64,000 bases of DNA from Akkermansiaceae bacterium. Its GTDB lineage: Bacteria > Verrucomicrobiota > Verrucomicrobiia > Verrucomicrobiales > Akkermansiaceae. A model generated the notes under the pieces. That model had not been told where the DNA came from. It made no database searches and saw nothing but the letters and a program-made list of their open reading frames with translations. Position 1 is the first letter of the stretch. Each line of letters starts with the position of its first letter. A program made the position numbers and the translations under genes. The stretch spans positions 28,978 through 92,977 of the forward strand of contig CAIVKO010000213.1 of assembly GCA_903906515.1 (NCBI GenBank), given 5' to 3'. Below, one piece after another: positions 37,057-46,607 of this stretch.

Positions 37057-38823
37057 GTGGTCAAGGAGGTGCCTATGAATAAGGGGAAGGAAGGGTTCAA
37101 AGTGAAGAGGCGCGCGAGGTTTCGTCCCCGCTTGCTTGAGGTGATCGGTGGAAAATACGGACGCGCCGATCTTGGGGCCGACGTGATGGCCGGGCTGACC
37201 GTCGGGTTGATCGCACTGCCATTGGCGCTTGCTCTTGGCATTGCCAGTGTGCCCGCTGGCCAGCAGACTCCGTTTCCCGCGCCGGCACTGGGGATTTTTA
37301 CCGCCATCATCGCAGGTTTTTTGATTTCCGCTCTCGGTGGCAGTCGCGTGCAGATCGGTGGACCCACGGCGGCATTTATTCCGATCATCCTGCTCATCAT
37401 CGAGCGCCATGGTTACAGCGGCTTGCTGATGGCGACCGTCATGGCCGGTGTGATTCTCGTGGTGATGGGGTTGGCAAAGATGGGATCACTCATTAAATTC
37501 ATTCCATGGCCGGTGACCAGCGGCTTCACGACCGGCATCGCGCTAGCGATCATGGCCACGCAAACGGGCGATTTCCTCGGCATCCACACCACCGAGCCCG
37601 CGCCCCGTGAATTCATCGAGAGGCTTCACTGGCTGTCGCTGCATTTCAAGGACCTGAATGTTCCCACGGTGATCCTTGCCGTGGGTTGCCTGTTGGTGAT
37701 CATTTTTTGGCCGCGCTTGGGAATAAAGCGGGTGCCCGGGTCGATTGTGGCCATGCTCGGAGCCACCGTGCTGGTGGCGGTTTTTGGTTGGCAGCAGAGT
37801 CTTGGCATTTCCACCATTGGCTCCAAGTTCGGTGCCGGTGCCATTCCATCCTCGCTGCCCGCCATTTCCTGGCCGCATTTCGATTGGTCGATGATGAGGG
37901 ATCTGATAGGTCCCGCCACCGCCATCGCTTTGCTGGGTGCCATCGAATCATTGTTGTCCGCAGTTGTGGCGGACGGATTGACCAACGATCGTCATGACAG
38001 CAACACCGAGCTTGTTGCCCAAGGGATCGCAAACATCGTTTGTCCATTCTTCGGTGGTCTGCCCGCGACAGGTGCGATCGCCCGCACCTCGGCCAACGTC
38101 AATAACGGCGGACGTTCGCCGGTGTCCGGTATCGTCCACGCGCTGACGTTGTTAGGAATCATCATGTTGTTCGCGCGCTGGGCGACCTACGTGCCGATGG
38201 CCGCGATGTCCGCCGTGCTGGTCTTCGTGGCACTGCGGATGGGTGAATGGCATGAAATGAAACGACTGCGCCTGATGCCGCTGAGCGACGCCGTGGTGCT
38301 GGTAACCACCTTCGCGCTGACCGTGATCTTCGATCTCGTGGTGGCGGTGGAGGTAGGCATGGTGCTGGCGGCGATGCTTTTCATCAAGCGGGTTTCCGAA
38401 ACCACTGAGGTTTCGCAGGTGTTTGAGTCGGACGTGCTGGAGTCGCCGGAACAACTTGTCACCGGCAAGGAGATTCCGGAAGGGGTGTTGGTTTATCGGA
38501 TTTTCGGGCCGTTCCTTTTTGGTGCGGCGGAGAAAATGCAGGATGCCCTCGAACGGGTGGAGGAACTTCCCAAGGTGCTGATTCTGCGCCTGCACTTGGT
38601 TTCCGCGATGGATGCCACCGCTCTCAACGCTCTGGAAAGCGTGATCGAGCGCTTCCAAAAACACGGCAGCACCGTGATCCTGAGCGGCCTGCATCGCCAA
38701 CCGCTCGACATGTTGCGCAAGGCCGGGTTCGTGCAGGTCATCGGCCGTCCGAACCTAGTGGCACACTTCGACGATGCGTTGAAACGGGCGCGGGAGATCA
38801 TTGACGGTCTGGATAGTGCCTGA
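37057..38823 (+). CDS. SulP family anion transporter with STAS domain
   Basis: 588 aa; DVMAGLTVGLIALPLALALGIASVPAGQQTPFPAPALGIFTAIIAGFLISALGGSRVQIGGPTAAF; C-terminal STAS region VLILRLHLVSAMDATALNALESVIERF. Confidence 0.95.
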   Translation: MVKEVPMNKGKEGFKVKRRARFRPRLLEVIGGKYGRADLGADVMAGLTVGLIALPLALALGIASVPAGQQTPFPAPALGIFTAIIAGFLISALGGSRVQIGGPTAAFIPIILLIIERHGYSGLLMATVMAGVILVVMGLAKMGSLIKFIPWPVTSGFTTGIALAIMATQTGDFLGIHTTEPAPREFIERLHWLSLHFKDLNVPTVILAVGCLLVIIFWPRLGIKRVPGSIVAMLGATVLVAVFGWQQSLGISTIGSKFGAGAIPSSLPAISWPHFDWSMMRDLIGPATAIALLGAIESLLSAVVADGLTNDRHDSNTELVAQGIANIVCPFFGGLPATGAIARTSANVNNGGRSPVSGIVHALTLLGIIMLFARWATYVPMAAMSAVLVFVALRMGEWHEMKRLRLMPLSDAVVLVTTFALTVIFDLVVAVEVGMVLAAMLFIKRVSETTEVSQVFESDVLESPEQLVTGKEIPEGVLVYRIFGPFLFGAAEKMQDALERVEELPKVLILRLHLVSAMDATALNALESVIERFQKHGSTVILSGLHRQPLDMLRKAGFVQVIGRPNLVAHFDDALKRAREIIDGLDSA

Positions 38824-38825
38824 AA

Positions 38826-39290
38826 CTAACATGTTAATCCTAGTGGAACAACGAGTCCTTCCGCTTCGGCGAGTTTTTTCTGGTTTCTGTCAAAGGTCAG
38901 GAACTCGCGGACTCCCAAGTGCAGCGCGGTGGCGACGTGAAGAATATCGGCCAACCGATGGCCTGCCGACAAAGTATGGGCATGGCTGAGAGCTTCCGCT
39001 CGCTGATGCACAGCAGGCCAATCCACAGGCGTTACGGTGAATAGACCTGCATTCAGATCGATTTGAAGGTCATTGAGCATCTGTTGCCCTTCAGATTGTG
39101 GAAAACCCTTGGTGCGGTCATTGAGATGAAGTCGGATCTGCAGACGCACCGACTGACGGAATTCCAGCAAGAGCAAACTCGAAACACCAAAAGTTCCGGT
39201 CAGACCTGCCATAAATTGGTCCGCTTGAGCGGAGTTCACCTGGGTTCGATACAAAGCACAAAGGAATGAGGTGTCAGGAAAACAGTTCAT
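38826..39290 (-). CDS. PIN-domain toxin (VapC-like)
   Basis: 154 aa; MNCFPDTSFLCALYR, ADILHVATALHLGVREFLTFDRNQKKLAEAEGL. Confidence 0.85.
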   Translation of the reverse strand: MNCFPDTSFLCALYRTQVNSAQADQFMAGLTGTFGVSSLLLLEFRQSVRLQIRLHLNDRTKGFPQSEGQQMLNDLQIDLNAGLFTVTPVDWPAVHQRAEALSHAHTLSAGHRLADILHVATALHLGVREFLTFDRNQKKLAEAEGLVVPLGLTC

Positions 39291-39544
39291 CCTTCTTCTC
39301 CTTCGAGTTCATCGGCTCGCATGGCAGCCACTTCCGCCTCGGTGAAAACGCGGTCACCCCAGATCGCTCGGCGGCGTGCCGCGAAATCAGGCTTGGCAGG
39401 CCGCTCCTGAGCATCAGGCCGCCACGCGGTAAGCAGGCCAATCGGTTGACCTCGCTTTTCAATGCGGATGTCTTCCCCCTCGGAAAGCCATGCTTCGAGC
39501 ATGGAAAAGGAGTTACGCAAATCTCGAACGGTGACTGTTTTCAT
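39287..39544 (-). CDS. Phd/YefM-type antitoxin
   Basis: 85 aa; MKTVTVRDLRNSFSMLEAWLSEGEDIRIEKRGQPIGLL; start-stop overlap with PIN ORF. Confidence 0.82.
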   Translation of the reverse strand: MKTVTVRDLRNSFSMLEAWLSEGEDIRIEKRGQPIGLLTAWRPDAQERPAKPDFAARRRAIWGDRVFTEAEVAAMRADELEGEEG

Positions 39545-40027
39545 TACGTGGACAAATTATGTCCACTTTTCTGATCGCGTCAAGTTGTTTCTTGCGGATG
39601 GCTTCGATGGCAAGTTCAGCCACGTGGGGTGGTTGGCGGCAAATCGGAAATGCACTTGAGTAAAATCTTGCCCTGCAACTTCGTTTTTAGACCCCTCACC
39701 CAAACCATTGATGTAAGAGGGTCGGCTATCTCTCCACATATCCGCGCCGTCGTTAATCTTGAAGCCAGAAACACCCTCTTGCTTGAACTTCCAGCGACCA
39801 TCTGCCAGCTTCATATCATCTTTCACTGGCGTGCGGTCATCCAAATAGACAACCTAAATCCAATCATCTTGGTAAACATGAACAACCTTCGACCATCGGC
39901 TATGCGTTTGCCAGTATGAATGGAGTCATGTTAGCATTTCAACAGGAAGTGCTTTCCTCGCATCATTGGCTTCGCATGGACATCGGCGGACACGTTCCGT
40001 CGTTCCTTGGACATCCGCGCAGTCCAC

Positions 40028-40213
40028 TCAATGCCCGTTGGCCAACAAAATCACCAATGCCAGCACGACGAACAGGACACCCAGGCCGATCTTCACGGCG
40101 GTGGTGTTTTTTTGCTGGATGGCGATGAGTTTCTCGCTGCGCAGTCCGCTGTAGGCGAGTTGGAAGATCACGATGAGCGGGATGATGAAGGCGATGACAA
40201 AATCGGGAATCCT
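40028..40213 (-). pseudogene. Unlisted membrane-segment ORF adjoining the GH42 stop, no clear start codon
   Basis: Manual minus translation NNRIPDFVIAFIIPLIVIFQLAYSGLRSEKLIAIQQKNTTAVKIGLGVLFVVLALVILLANGH-stop. Confidence 0.4.
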
Positions 40214-40214
40214 G

Positions 40215-42311
40215 TTATTTTTTCTCGCGCCAGACCAACACGCCGGCGGGAGGCAGGTTGCGCTCGCCTAGGATCACCTCGGCGGAGTCGGGGACGGGGA
40301 TCGGTGTTACTTTGTCGGTGTAATTCACAGCCACCCACAAGCCCTCGCGGTAGTGGGCGAACAGGTAAGGCGGTAGATCAAAGGGCAGCTTGCCGATAAC
40401 CTGTCCATACACACGGCGCAGGATCTGATATTCCATATCCCAGCCATCGGACCAGGCACCGAGGTAGGTCACGCTGCCTTTTCCATCCTTGCGGTGCAGC
40501 ACCGACGATTTTCCTTTGTAAAACTGATCGTCATAGAAGCCCCACGATTCTGTTTTCGGTGACGGCTTCACCACCGTGCCCCATGTGTGCCATGGATAGT
40601 TTTTTCCATCGTATTGCACCATGCCCGGTCGCTCTTTCGGCAGGTGGTCATAGAACTCGATCTCTCCACCGATGAGGCTCCAGATCGGTTGTTGGATTTT
40701 CGCTTCCCACAAATGCCCGCGTTGATCCTTGAGTGCGGAACGGGTGCTGATGATCAGGTGTCCGCCGCGTGATGCATAACTCTCCAGTTTTTTCACCAAC
40801 TCCATGCTCATCATCTGATAGGCCGGAACGACGAGGAACGGGATGCGTTGCGGATCGTAGGCGTCGTTCTCTGTCACGAATTCCACATCCACGCCCATGC
40901 GTTTGAGTCCCTGATAGTAGGTATAGATGTGCTGCCATGTATCCCAATCCTGATGGTGCCGGTAGCTTTCGATATCGATTACATTGCGATTGCTCCAAAG
41001 GAATCCGGTGCGTGTGGAGCGCACGAAATCATTCACTGCGCCGGGTTCCAGCTTCTTTGATATCTCGCCGATTTCTCCGATCGCTGTGGCGTAATCCTGT
41101 CCTCCTTGGCTGAGGCTCACGCCATCGGTCTGCATAATTCCGTGGTGGAACTGTTCGAGTCCGTAAAGCGGTTGGCGGTAGCGGTAGGTGCAAACGAAGC
41201 GTTCGCCCATGCCGAAGCAGTGCCAGATCCACATGCGCACCGCGCCGGGAAGCGGCATCGAGTTGAAGCGTCCCCAGTTGATTTGTCCCGGTTGGAGTTC
41301 CATGATGCCGGTGTATCCGCTGACGGATTTTGCCACTTCCGTGGAAAAGCTGAGTTCCATGCCGCAGCCGAGCCGGTGGGCCAGCGAATCGCCCGATGAA
41401 TTCATGCGGTTGTGAGTGAGATACATCGTGTGCGACGCGAAATCCATGTCCTTGCGAGTCAGGAATGGATTCACATTCGGCAGGCCTTTGTAATACGCGT
41501 AGTTGGTGGTGATCCACTGCGTTTCGTTCACATGTTGGCGAAGGATGCGTGTCTGGTCAATCAGGTCGCGGGCGATTTCTTCCGAGGTGTAGGTTTTGAA
41601 ATCCAGCATCGCATGAGGATTGGCGCTCGGCATTTCGAGTTGGGAAAAGTCATTGAGCGTGAAGCTCCAGAACGCGGCGCCCCATGCTTCGTTGAGCGAC
41701 TCGATGGTTTTGTATTTGTTCTTCAGCCAACCGATGAATGCCTCCTGGGCGGACGGGCTGTAGTCCTCGTCGCACCCGATGTGGGGCTCGTTTCCGATCT
41801 GCCAGCCCGAGATGCGGGCGTCCTTGCCGTAGTGTTTGGCCATCTCGGTGGCGATGCGCGCGGCGTATTTCTGATAGATCGGATTGGCGAGCGATCCATT
41901 CAAGCGACCGCCGTCGTGATGGGAGCGTTTGCCATTGTTATCCATGGCCAGCACCTCGGGATGCTTGGTGGCGAGCCATGCGGGGATGCACGGAGATGGC
42001 GTGCACATCACCACTTTGAGACCGTTCTTACCTGCCAGATCGACCACGCGGTCGAGCCAGGCAAAGTCGAAGCGTCCTTCCTCCGGTTCCAGCCGTGCCC
42101 ACGCGAACTCAGCACAGTGGATGAAATGAAACCCGAGCTTCGAGATTCGTTGGATATCGCGCTCCCATTGGTCTTCCGGCCAGTGCTCGGGGTAATAATA
42201 CACGCCGAATTCCATGCCCTTCACCGGGAAGAACCGGGCTTCATCCGCACGTGTGGAAATCGGCAGAACGGCGAAGATCAGCGACAACAGGATGAAAGTG
42301 GAGAGTTTCAT
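40215..42311 (-). CDS. GH42 beta-galactosidase, exported
   Basis: 698 aa; signal peptide; FGVYYYPEHWPEDQWERDIQRISKLGFHFIHCAEFAWARLEPEEGRFDFAWLDRVVDLA; GWQIGNEPHIG. Confidence 0.93.
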   Translation of the reverse strand: MKLSTFILLSLIFAVLPISTRADEARFFPVKGMEFGVYYYPEHWPEDQWERDIQRISKLGFHFIHCAEFAWARLEPEEGRFDFAWLDRVVDLAGKNGLKVVMCTPSPCIPAWLATKHPEVLAMDNNGKRSHHDGGRLNGSLANPIYQKYAARIATEMAKHYGKDARISGWQIGNEPHIGCDEDYSPSAQEAFIGWLKNKYKTIESLNEAWGAAFWSFTLNDFSQLEMPSANPHAMLDFKTYTSEEIARDLIDQTRILRQHVNETQWITTNYAYYKGLPNVNPFLTRKDMDFASHTMYLTHNRMNSSGDSLAHRLGCGMELSFSTEVAKSVSGYTGIMELQPGQINWGRFNSMPLPGAVRMWIWHCFGMGERFVCTYRYRQPLYGLEQFHHGIMQTDGVSLSQGGQDYATAIGEIGEISKKLEPGAVNDFVRSTRTGFLWSNRNVIDIESYRHHQDWDTWQHIYTYYQGLKRMGVDVEFVTENDAYDPQRIPFLVVPAYQMMSMELVKKLESYASRGGHLIISTRSALKDQRGHLWEAKIQQPIWSLIGGEIEFYDHLPKERPGMVQYDGKNYPWHTWGTVVKPSPKTESWGFYDDQFYKGKSSVLHRKDGKGSVTYLGAWSDGWDMEYQILRRVYGQVIGKLPFDLPPYLFAHYREGLWVAVNYTDKVTPIPVPDSAEVILGERNLPPAGVLVWREKK

Positions 42312-42335
42312 GATTGAAAAAGTTAGATTTTATCC

Positions 42336-43346
42336 TCACTTGCCGGGGATGATCCATATATTCCTGAACACGACCGGATTGTTGTGGTATTGAAGGAACA
42401 CCGGACCTTTCGGGCCGTCGAGCGGGCGGTTGATCGGAGCTGATGTGGTGAAGTCTTTTGAGAGTTCCAGATCCTCGTGGACGAGGACGCCATTGAGCTT
42501 CACGGTGATCCGCGGCCAAGCGGTGCGTTTGCCGTCGGTATCGAATTTAGCAGCAGTGAAAACGACATCATAGGTTTGCCAGGCGAGTGGTGGCAGGCAC
42601 ATGTTGAGACGCGCTTTGGAAATCGAATAGATGCCGCCGCAGTCGTTGTCTTTGCCGTCAAGACCGAATGAATCGAGGATCTGGGTTTCCCAGCGGCCGC
42701 TGTGATAGACTCCGCTGTTGCCGCGCTGCTGGCCGCGGGCGGTGGGCATGTAGGGCGTGCGGAATTCGAGATGCAGCGTGTAGTCCGCCGACTGCTGCTT
42801 GCTGGTGCTACCTGAGGCTAGCAGGAGGCCGTTTTCCATTTTTCCGTTCTCCCAGGCGTCAACCGATGTGCCGTCGAAAAGGACCACGGCTCCGGCGGGT
42901 GGCTTGGCATTCAGGGTTGGACTCTTGCGTTCTATTCTTTGGAGCTCCAAGCCGGGATTGTTATTTCCAGTTAGAGAAAACCGACCGTTTTCCATCATCT
43001 TGACGACGATTTTTCCCGCGTCGTCCGTGAATGTGATCTTGCTGCCATCATGATTTCCTTTCAGTGGCACGCGGGACATGCCGGGGTTCCAACCTGCGGC
43101 GGGCAGGCCGCCTTCGAGTATGTAGGCGTCGAATTTTCCCTCGCCGAGCGCGATGATTTGCAATCCCACCGTGACTTGCGTGCTGTAGTTCACATATTCC
43201 CCTTGAATTGCGAAGTCCGGGTCTTCGCGGAGCGCGGTTTCCGGATCGGTCCAGGCCTTGTGCGCGACTTTCGGGGGAGCGCCTGCCGAAGAAATGGCCA
43301 GAGCCAAGAGGGTGGAGGCACAACAGAGAATGGACGGGATTTTCAT
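42336..43346 (-). CDS. Exported DUF1080 (3-keto-disaccharide hydrolase-like) protein
   Basis: 336 aa; signal peptide; AVVLFDGTSVDAWENGKMENGLL; YHNNPVVFRNIWIIPGK. Confidence 0.85.
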   Translation of the reverse strand: MKIPSILCCASTLLALAISSAGAPPKVAHKAWTDPETALREDPDFAIQGEYVNYSTQVTVGLQIIALGEGKFDAYILEGGLPAAGWNPGMSRVPLKGNHDGSKITFTDDAGKIVVKMMENGRFSLTGNNNPGLELQRIERKSPTLNAKPPAGAVVLFDGTSVDAWENGKMENGLLLASGSTSKQQSADYTLHLEFRTPYMPTARGQQRGNSGVYHSGRWETQILDSFGLDGKDNDCGGIYSISKARLNMCLPPLAWQTYDVVFTAAKFDTDGKRTAWPRITVKLNGVLVHEDLELSKDFTTSAPINRPLDGPKGPVFLQYHNNPVVFRNIWIIPGK

Positions 43347-43518
43347 GGATGTGATGGGTGGGGTTTTTCCTTGTTCAGTTTACGACTCCGGACTTGCACT
43401 TCTTACCGATGGAGAATTCATGAGATTTTGAAGGCTGAATCAATCGCCATGACCCTAGATAGAGCGTCCTCATAGCCAAGTTTTTTAACATTCCGTTTAT
43501 TCTTGGCATGAGGGATAT

Positions 43519-44661
43519 ATGCAGTTGAATGGCGCTGCTTTGATTGACCCACCCTTAGACCACTGGATTTGGCTGATTCCGGCATTTCTCATCGGATCGT
43601 GCATCGGATCATTTCTCAACGTTGTGATTTACCGGGTGCCGCTCGGCATGTCCGTCAATGATCCCAAGCGCTCGTTTTGCCCAAAGTGTAAAAAAGCGAT
43701 TCCGATGTGGCTGAACCTGCCGATGGTCAGTTGGTTGTGGCTGCGCGGGAAATGTGCGGAGTGCAAGGAGCCGATTTCATTCCGGTATTTCGGGGTGGAG
43801 TTTCTGACAGCCGCGTTGTTCACGGCGACCTGGTGGTTTTTCCCGCCACAAGTGGTGATTTTCCTGTGGGTGATGATGGCGATCCTGATCTCGGTGGCCT
43901 TCATTGACGCCGAGCATTTGATCATCCCGACGGGTATGACATGGGTCGGTTCAGCGATCGGTTTGGTTGCCTGTGCGGTCTGGCCGCAACTCCCGGTCAT
44001 GGCCGGTGACTCGGGAAGCTGGATGTCCGGCCTGAAACACAGTGGTATTGGCTGGGCGACCGGATTTATCGGCCTATGGCTGGTGGTGGAACTCGGGAAA
44101 ATGGCTTTCGGTAAGAAAGTCGTGAAATTCGAAAAGCCGGTGGAATGGCACCTCAAGGAGCCCGTGACTGATCAGGATCCGATGTGTTTCGTGATCGATG
44201 GAGAAGAAATCCCATGGTGGGACCTGTTTTGCCGGAAAAGCGACAGACTGCTGGTGGAAACCACTGACATCCGGGTGGACGGCGAATCCGTGGGCAATGG
44301 GAAACTCACCATCCGTGAGATGGAGATCGATCTTCCCGACGGCACGGTACGCCACCTGTCCAGAATGAAATCCCTCGATGGAACTGCGACTTCAGTGGTG
44401 ATTCCCCGCGAGGCGATGGGGTTTGGCGATGTTCATTTGTTAGGAATGGCCGGCGCGTTTTTTGGTTGGTCCGGCGTGTTTTTCACGCTGTTTTCCGCAT
44501 CGATCTATGCCATTGTCGCCGCGATCTTAGGGCGGATCGGATTTGGTAAACAACTCCCGTTCGGACCCTTTCTGGCACTGGGAGCCGTAACTTGGGCTTT
44601 CGGCGGGTGGCGGATCTGGGCGTGGTATCTCGATTTCCTCGCGCCGCTCTGGATGCCATAG
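43519..44661 (+). CDS. Prepilin peptidase (A24) with a large soluble insertion
   Basis: 380 aa; SFLNVVIYRVPLGMS, CPKCKKAIP/CAECKEPIS, FIDAEHLIIP, and GFGDVHLLGMAGAFFGW separated by about 100 aa of soluble sequence. Confidence 0.9.
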   Translation: MQLNGAALIDPPLDHWIWLIPAFLIGSCIGSFLNVVIYRVPLGMSVNDPKRSFCPKCKKAIPMWLNLPMVSWLWLRGKCAECKEPISFRYFGVEFLTAALFTATWWFFPPQVVIFLWVMMAILISVAFIDAEHLIIPTGMTWVGSAIGLVACAVWPQLPVMAGDSGSWMSGLKHSGIGWATGFIGLWLVVELGKMAFGKKVVKFEKPVEWHLKEPVTDQDPMCFVIDGEEIPWWDLFCRKSDRLLVETTDIRVDGESVGNGKLTIREMEIDLPDGTVRHLSRMKSLDGTATSVVIPREAMGFGDVHLLGMAGAFFGWSGVFFTLFSASIYAIVAAILGRIGFGKQLPFGPFLALGAVTWAFGGWRIWAWYLDFLAPLWMP

Positions 44662-44663
44662 GA

Positions 44664-45866
44664 TCACACCTCGATCAGAAACCGCGTATCGCGTCCAGGA
44701 GTCGAGGTGACGCTGATGGTGCCGCCATGGGCTTCGATGGCGCGCTTGACGATCGATAGCCCGAGTCCGGTGCCCTTGATCTCGCGCTGCGAGTGGTGTT
44801 TTTCCACCCGATAGAATCGCCGGAAAATATGGGGAAGGTCCGCGCTCGGAATGCCGATGCCATTGTCCGCCACCCAGATGCGCTGGTGTCCGCTCCCAGT
44901 TTCCTCACAACCGATTTCGACTTTTAGCCCGGGGTGGGGGTTTTGTTTGAGCGCATTCTCCACCAGATTGAAAAGCACTTGTGTCCAATAAAAGCGGTCG
45001 CCATGGGTGATGAGTTTGGCATCGGTCATGACGATTTGGATTTCGGCATTTTGCCCACGAATCACCGATTCCAAGCGCTCCAGCACATCATGGATGCAGG
45101 ATCGGAAAGGAAACGGTTCGATCTTGAGGGAATTCGCCTCGCCGGATTCCAGTCGGGAAATCACCAACATGTCCTCGACGATGCGCGAGATGCGATCAGT
45201 GTGCTTCTGCATGATGGTTAGAAAGCGGCGAGCCATCTTCTGATCAATAATCGCGCCTTCTTCCAAGAGGTTTTCCAGATATCCATTGATGATGGCCAGT
45301 GGCGTGCGGAGTTCATGAGAGGCGTTGGCGACGAAATCCTTGCGGATCTGCTCGGTCTGATAGGTTTCCGTCACGTCGCGCACGATCACACGGGTGAGCG
45401 GGAGCTTGCCATCCGGGTTGGGCAGGCGGGCGGAGTCGATCACCCAAGCCGTGACGCCGCGTGCCTCTTGATCTCCCAGTGGAGAACTCTGCTGGGGGAT
45501 CAAGACCTTTTCTTGCGACGGTTCGCCGGTTTTTAAACAATGAAGGATTCCGCTTGTCAGACGCGGATCTAAAAAAACCTCGGTGAGCGGCCGATTCAGA
45601 ATTTGTCGGTTGCTGAATAGCCCGCGTGCTGAGGCGTTTGCGAAGCGGATGTGGGAATCTGAATCAATCAGCACAAACGCATCATTGAGCGCATCCAACA
45701 GTCGGTCTCGCTCTTGGTTGGCGTCGCGGAGCAATTGCTCGAATCGATCGTTTGAATTATGTGATTCAATTGCATATTTGACGCGTTTTTTTCTATGCGT
45801 GAGTAGCAGATATACCACTGTGATCAGCAAAACGATTGAGGTGGCGATGGCGATTTGGGTGATCAT
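44664..45866 (-). CDS. PAS-containing sensor histidine kinase (PhoR-like)
   Basis: From MITQIAIATSIVLLITVVYLLL; PAS region; FVANASHELRTPLAIINGYLENL H-box; IWVADNGIGIPSADLPHIFRRFYRVEK. Confidence 0.93.
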   Translation of the reverse strand: MITQIAIATSIVLLITVVYLLLTHRKKRVKYAIESHNSNDRFEQLLRDANQERDRLLDALNDAFVLIDSDSHIRFANASARGLFSNRQILNRPLTEVFLDPRLTSGILHCLKTGEPSQEKVLIPQQSSPLGDQEARGVTAWVIDSARLPNPDGKLPLTRVIVRDVTETYQTEQIRKDFVANASHELRTPLAIINGYLENLLEEGAIIDQKMARRFLTIMQKHTDRISRIVEDMLVISRLESGEANSLKIEPFPFRSCIHDVLERLESVIRGQNAEIQIVMTDAKLITHGDRFYWTQVLFNLVENALKQNPHPGLKVEIGCEETGSGHQRIWVADNGIGIPSADLPHIFRRFYRVEKHHSQREIKGTGLGLSIVKRAIEAHGGTISVTSTPGRDTRFLIEV

Positions 45867-46546
45867 GCTTCCGGTTGATCGATCTTGTAGCCGATATTGC
45901 GAACAGTTGCAATCCATGACCCATAGTCGCCTAATTTGTGGCGAATTCGTTTCATGTGGGTGTCGAGAGTGCGACTGTTCGCGGAATCGCTATAGCCAAA
46001 AACCGAGCGAAGCACGTCATTGCGATCCTGGGGTTTGCCGGCGCGTTCGCAGAAATAGAGCAGGAGTTTGAACTCGGTGGAAGTGAGTTCGAGGGGTTCG
46101 TCGTTGAGATAGAATTTGACGGCATTTTTATCGAATCGGAACGGGCCGAGGGTGAAATCGACAGAGCCGGGTGAGGATTCGGTGCGTTTGAGGATGGCTT
46201 GGACGCGCAGGACGAGTTCTTTGGGGCTGAATGGCTTGGTGAGGTAGTCGTCAGCGCCGGTTTGGAGTCCTTGGATGCGGTCCTCGGTCTGGGCGCGGGC
46301 GGTGAGCATGATGACCGGGATGTTTGCGCCGCGCGGGTCGCGCCGAAGTTCTCGAAACACGGCGAAGCCATCTCGGCCGGGAAGCATCAGGTCTAGGACG
46401 ATGAGGTCCGGGCGTTCGCGCAGGGCGATGTCGGTGCCTGAAATCCCATCATGGGCTTTGAGGACTTCGTATCCCGCGCGCTGGAGATTGAAGCCGACCA
46501 GATCGGCGATGTCCTGTTCGTCCTCGATAATCAAGATTCGATGCAT
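45863..46546 (-). CDS. OmpR/PhoB-type response regulator
   Basis: 227 aa; RILIIEDEQDIADLVGFNLQRAGYEV, DLIVLDLMLPGRDG, winged-helix C terminus. Confidence 0.95.
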   Translation of the reverse strand: MHRILIIEDEQDIADLVGFNLQRAGYEVLKAHDGISGTDIALRERPDLIVLDLMLPGRDGFAVFRELRRDPRGANIPVIMLTARAQTEDRIQGLQTGADDYLTKPFSPKELVLRVQAILKRTESSPGSVDFTLGPFRFDKNAVKFYLNDEPLELTSTEFKLLLYFCERAGKPQDRNDVLRSVFGYSDSANSRTLDTHMKRIRHKLGDYGSWIATVRNIGYKIDQPEA

Positions 46547-46607
46547 GGCAAATGGAAGATAGCCGCAAGAATTCAGACTCCGGAACCTGTCTCGTGTGAC
46601 GATTTTG

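Noticed and set aside
41412-42317. 301-aa plus-strand ORF
   Set aside because: Antisense of GH42 beta-galactosidase.
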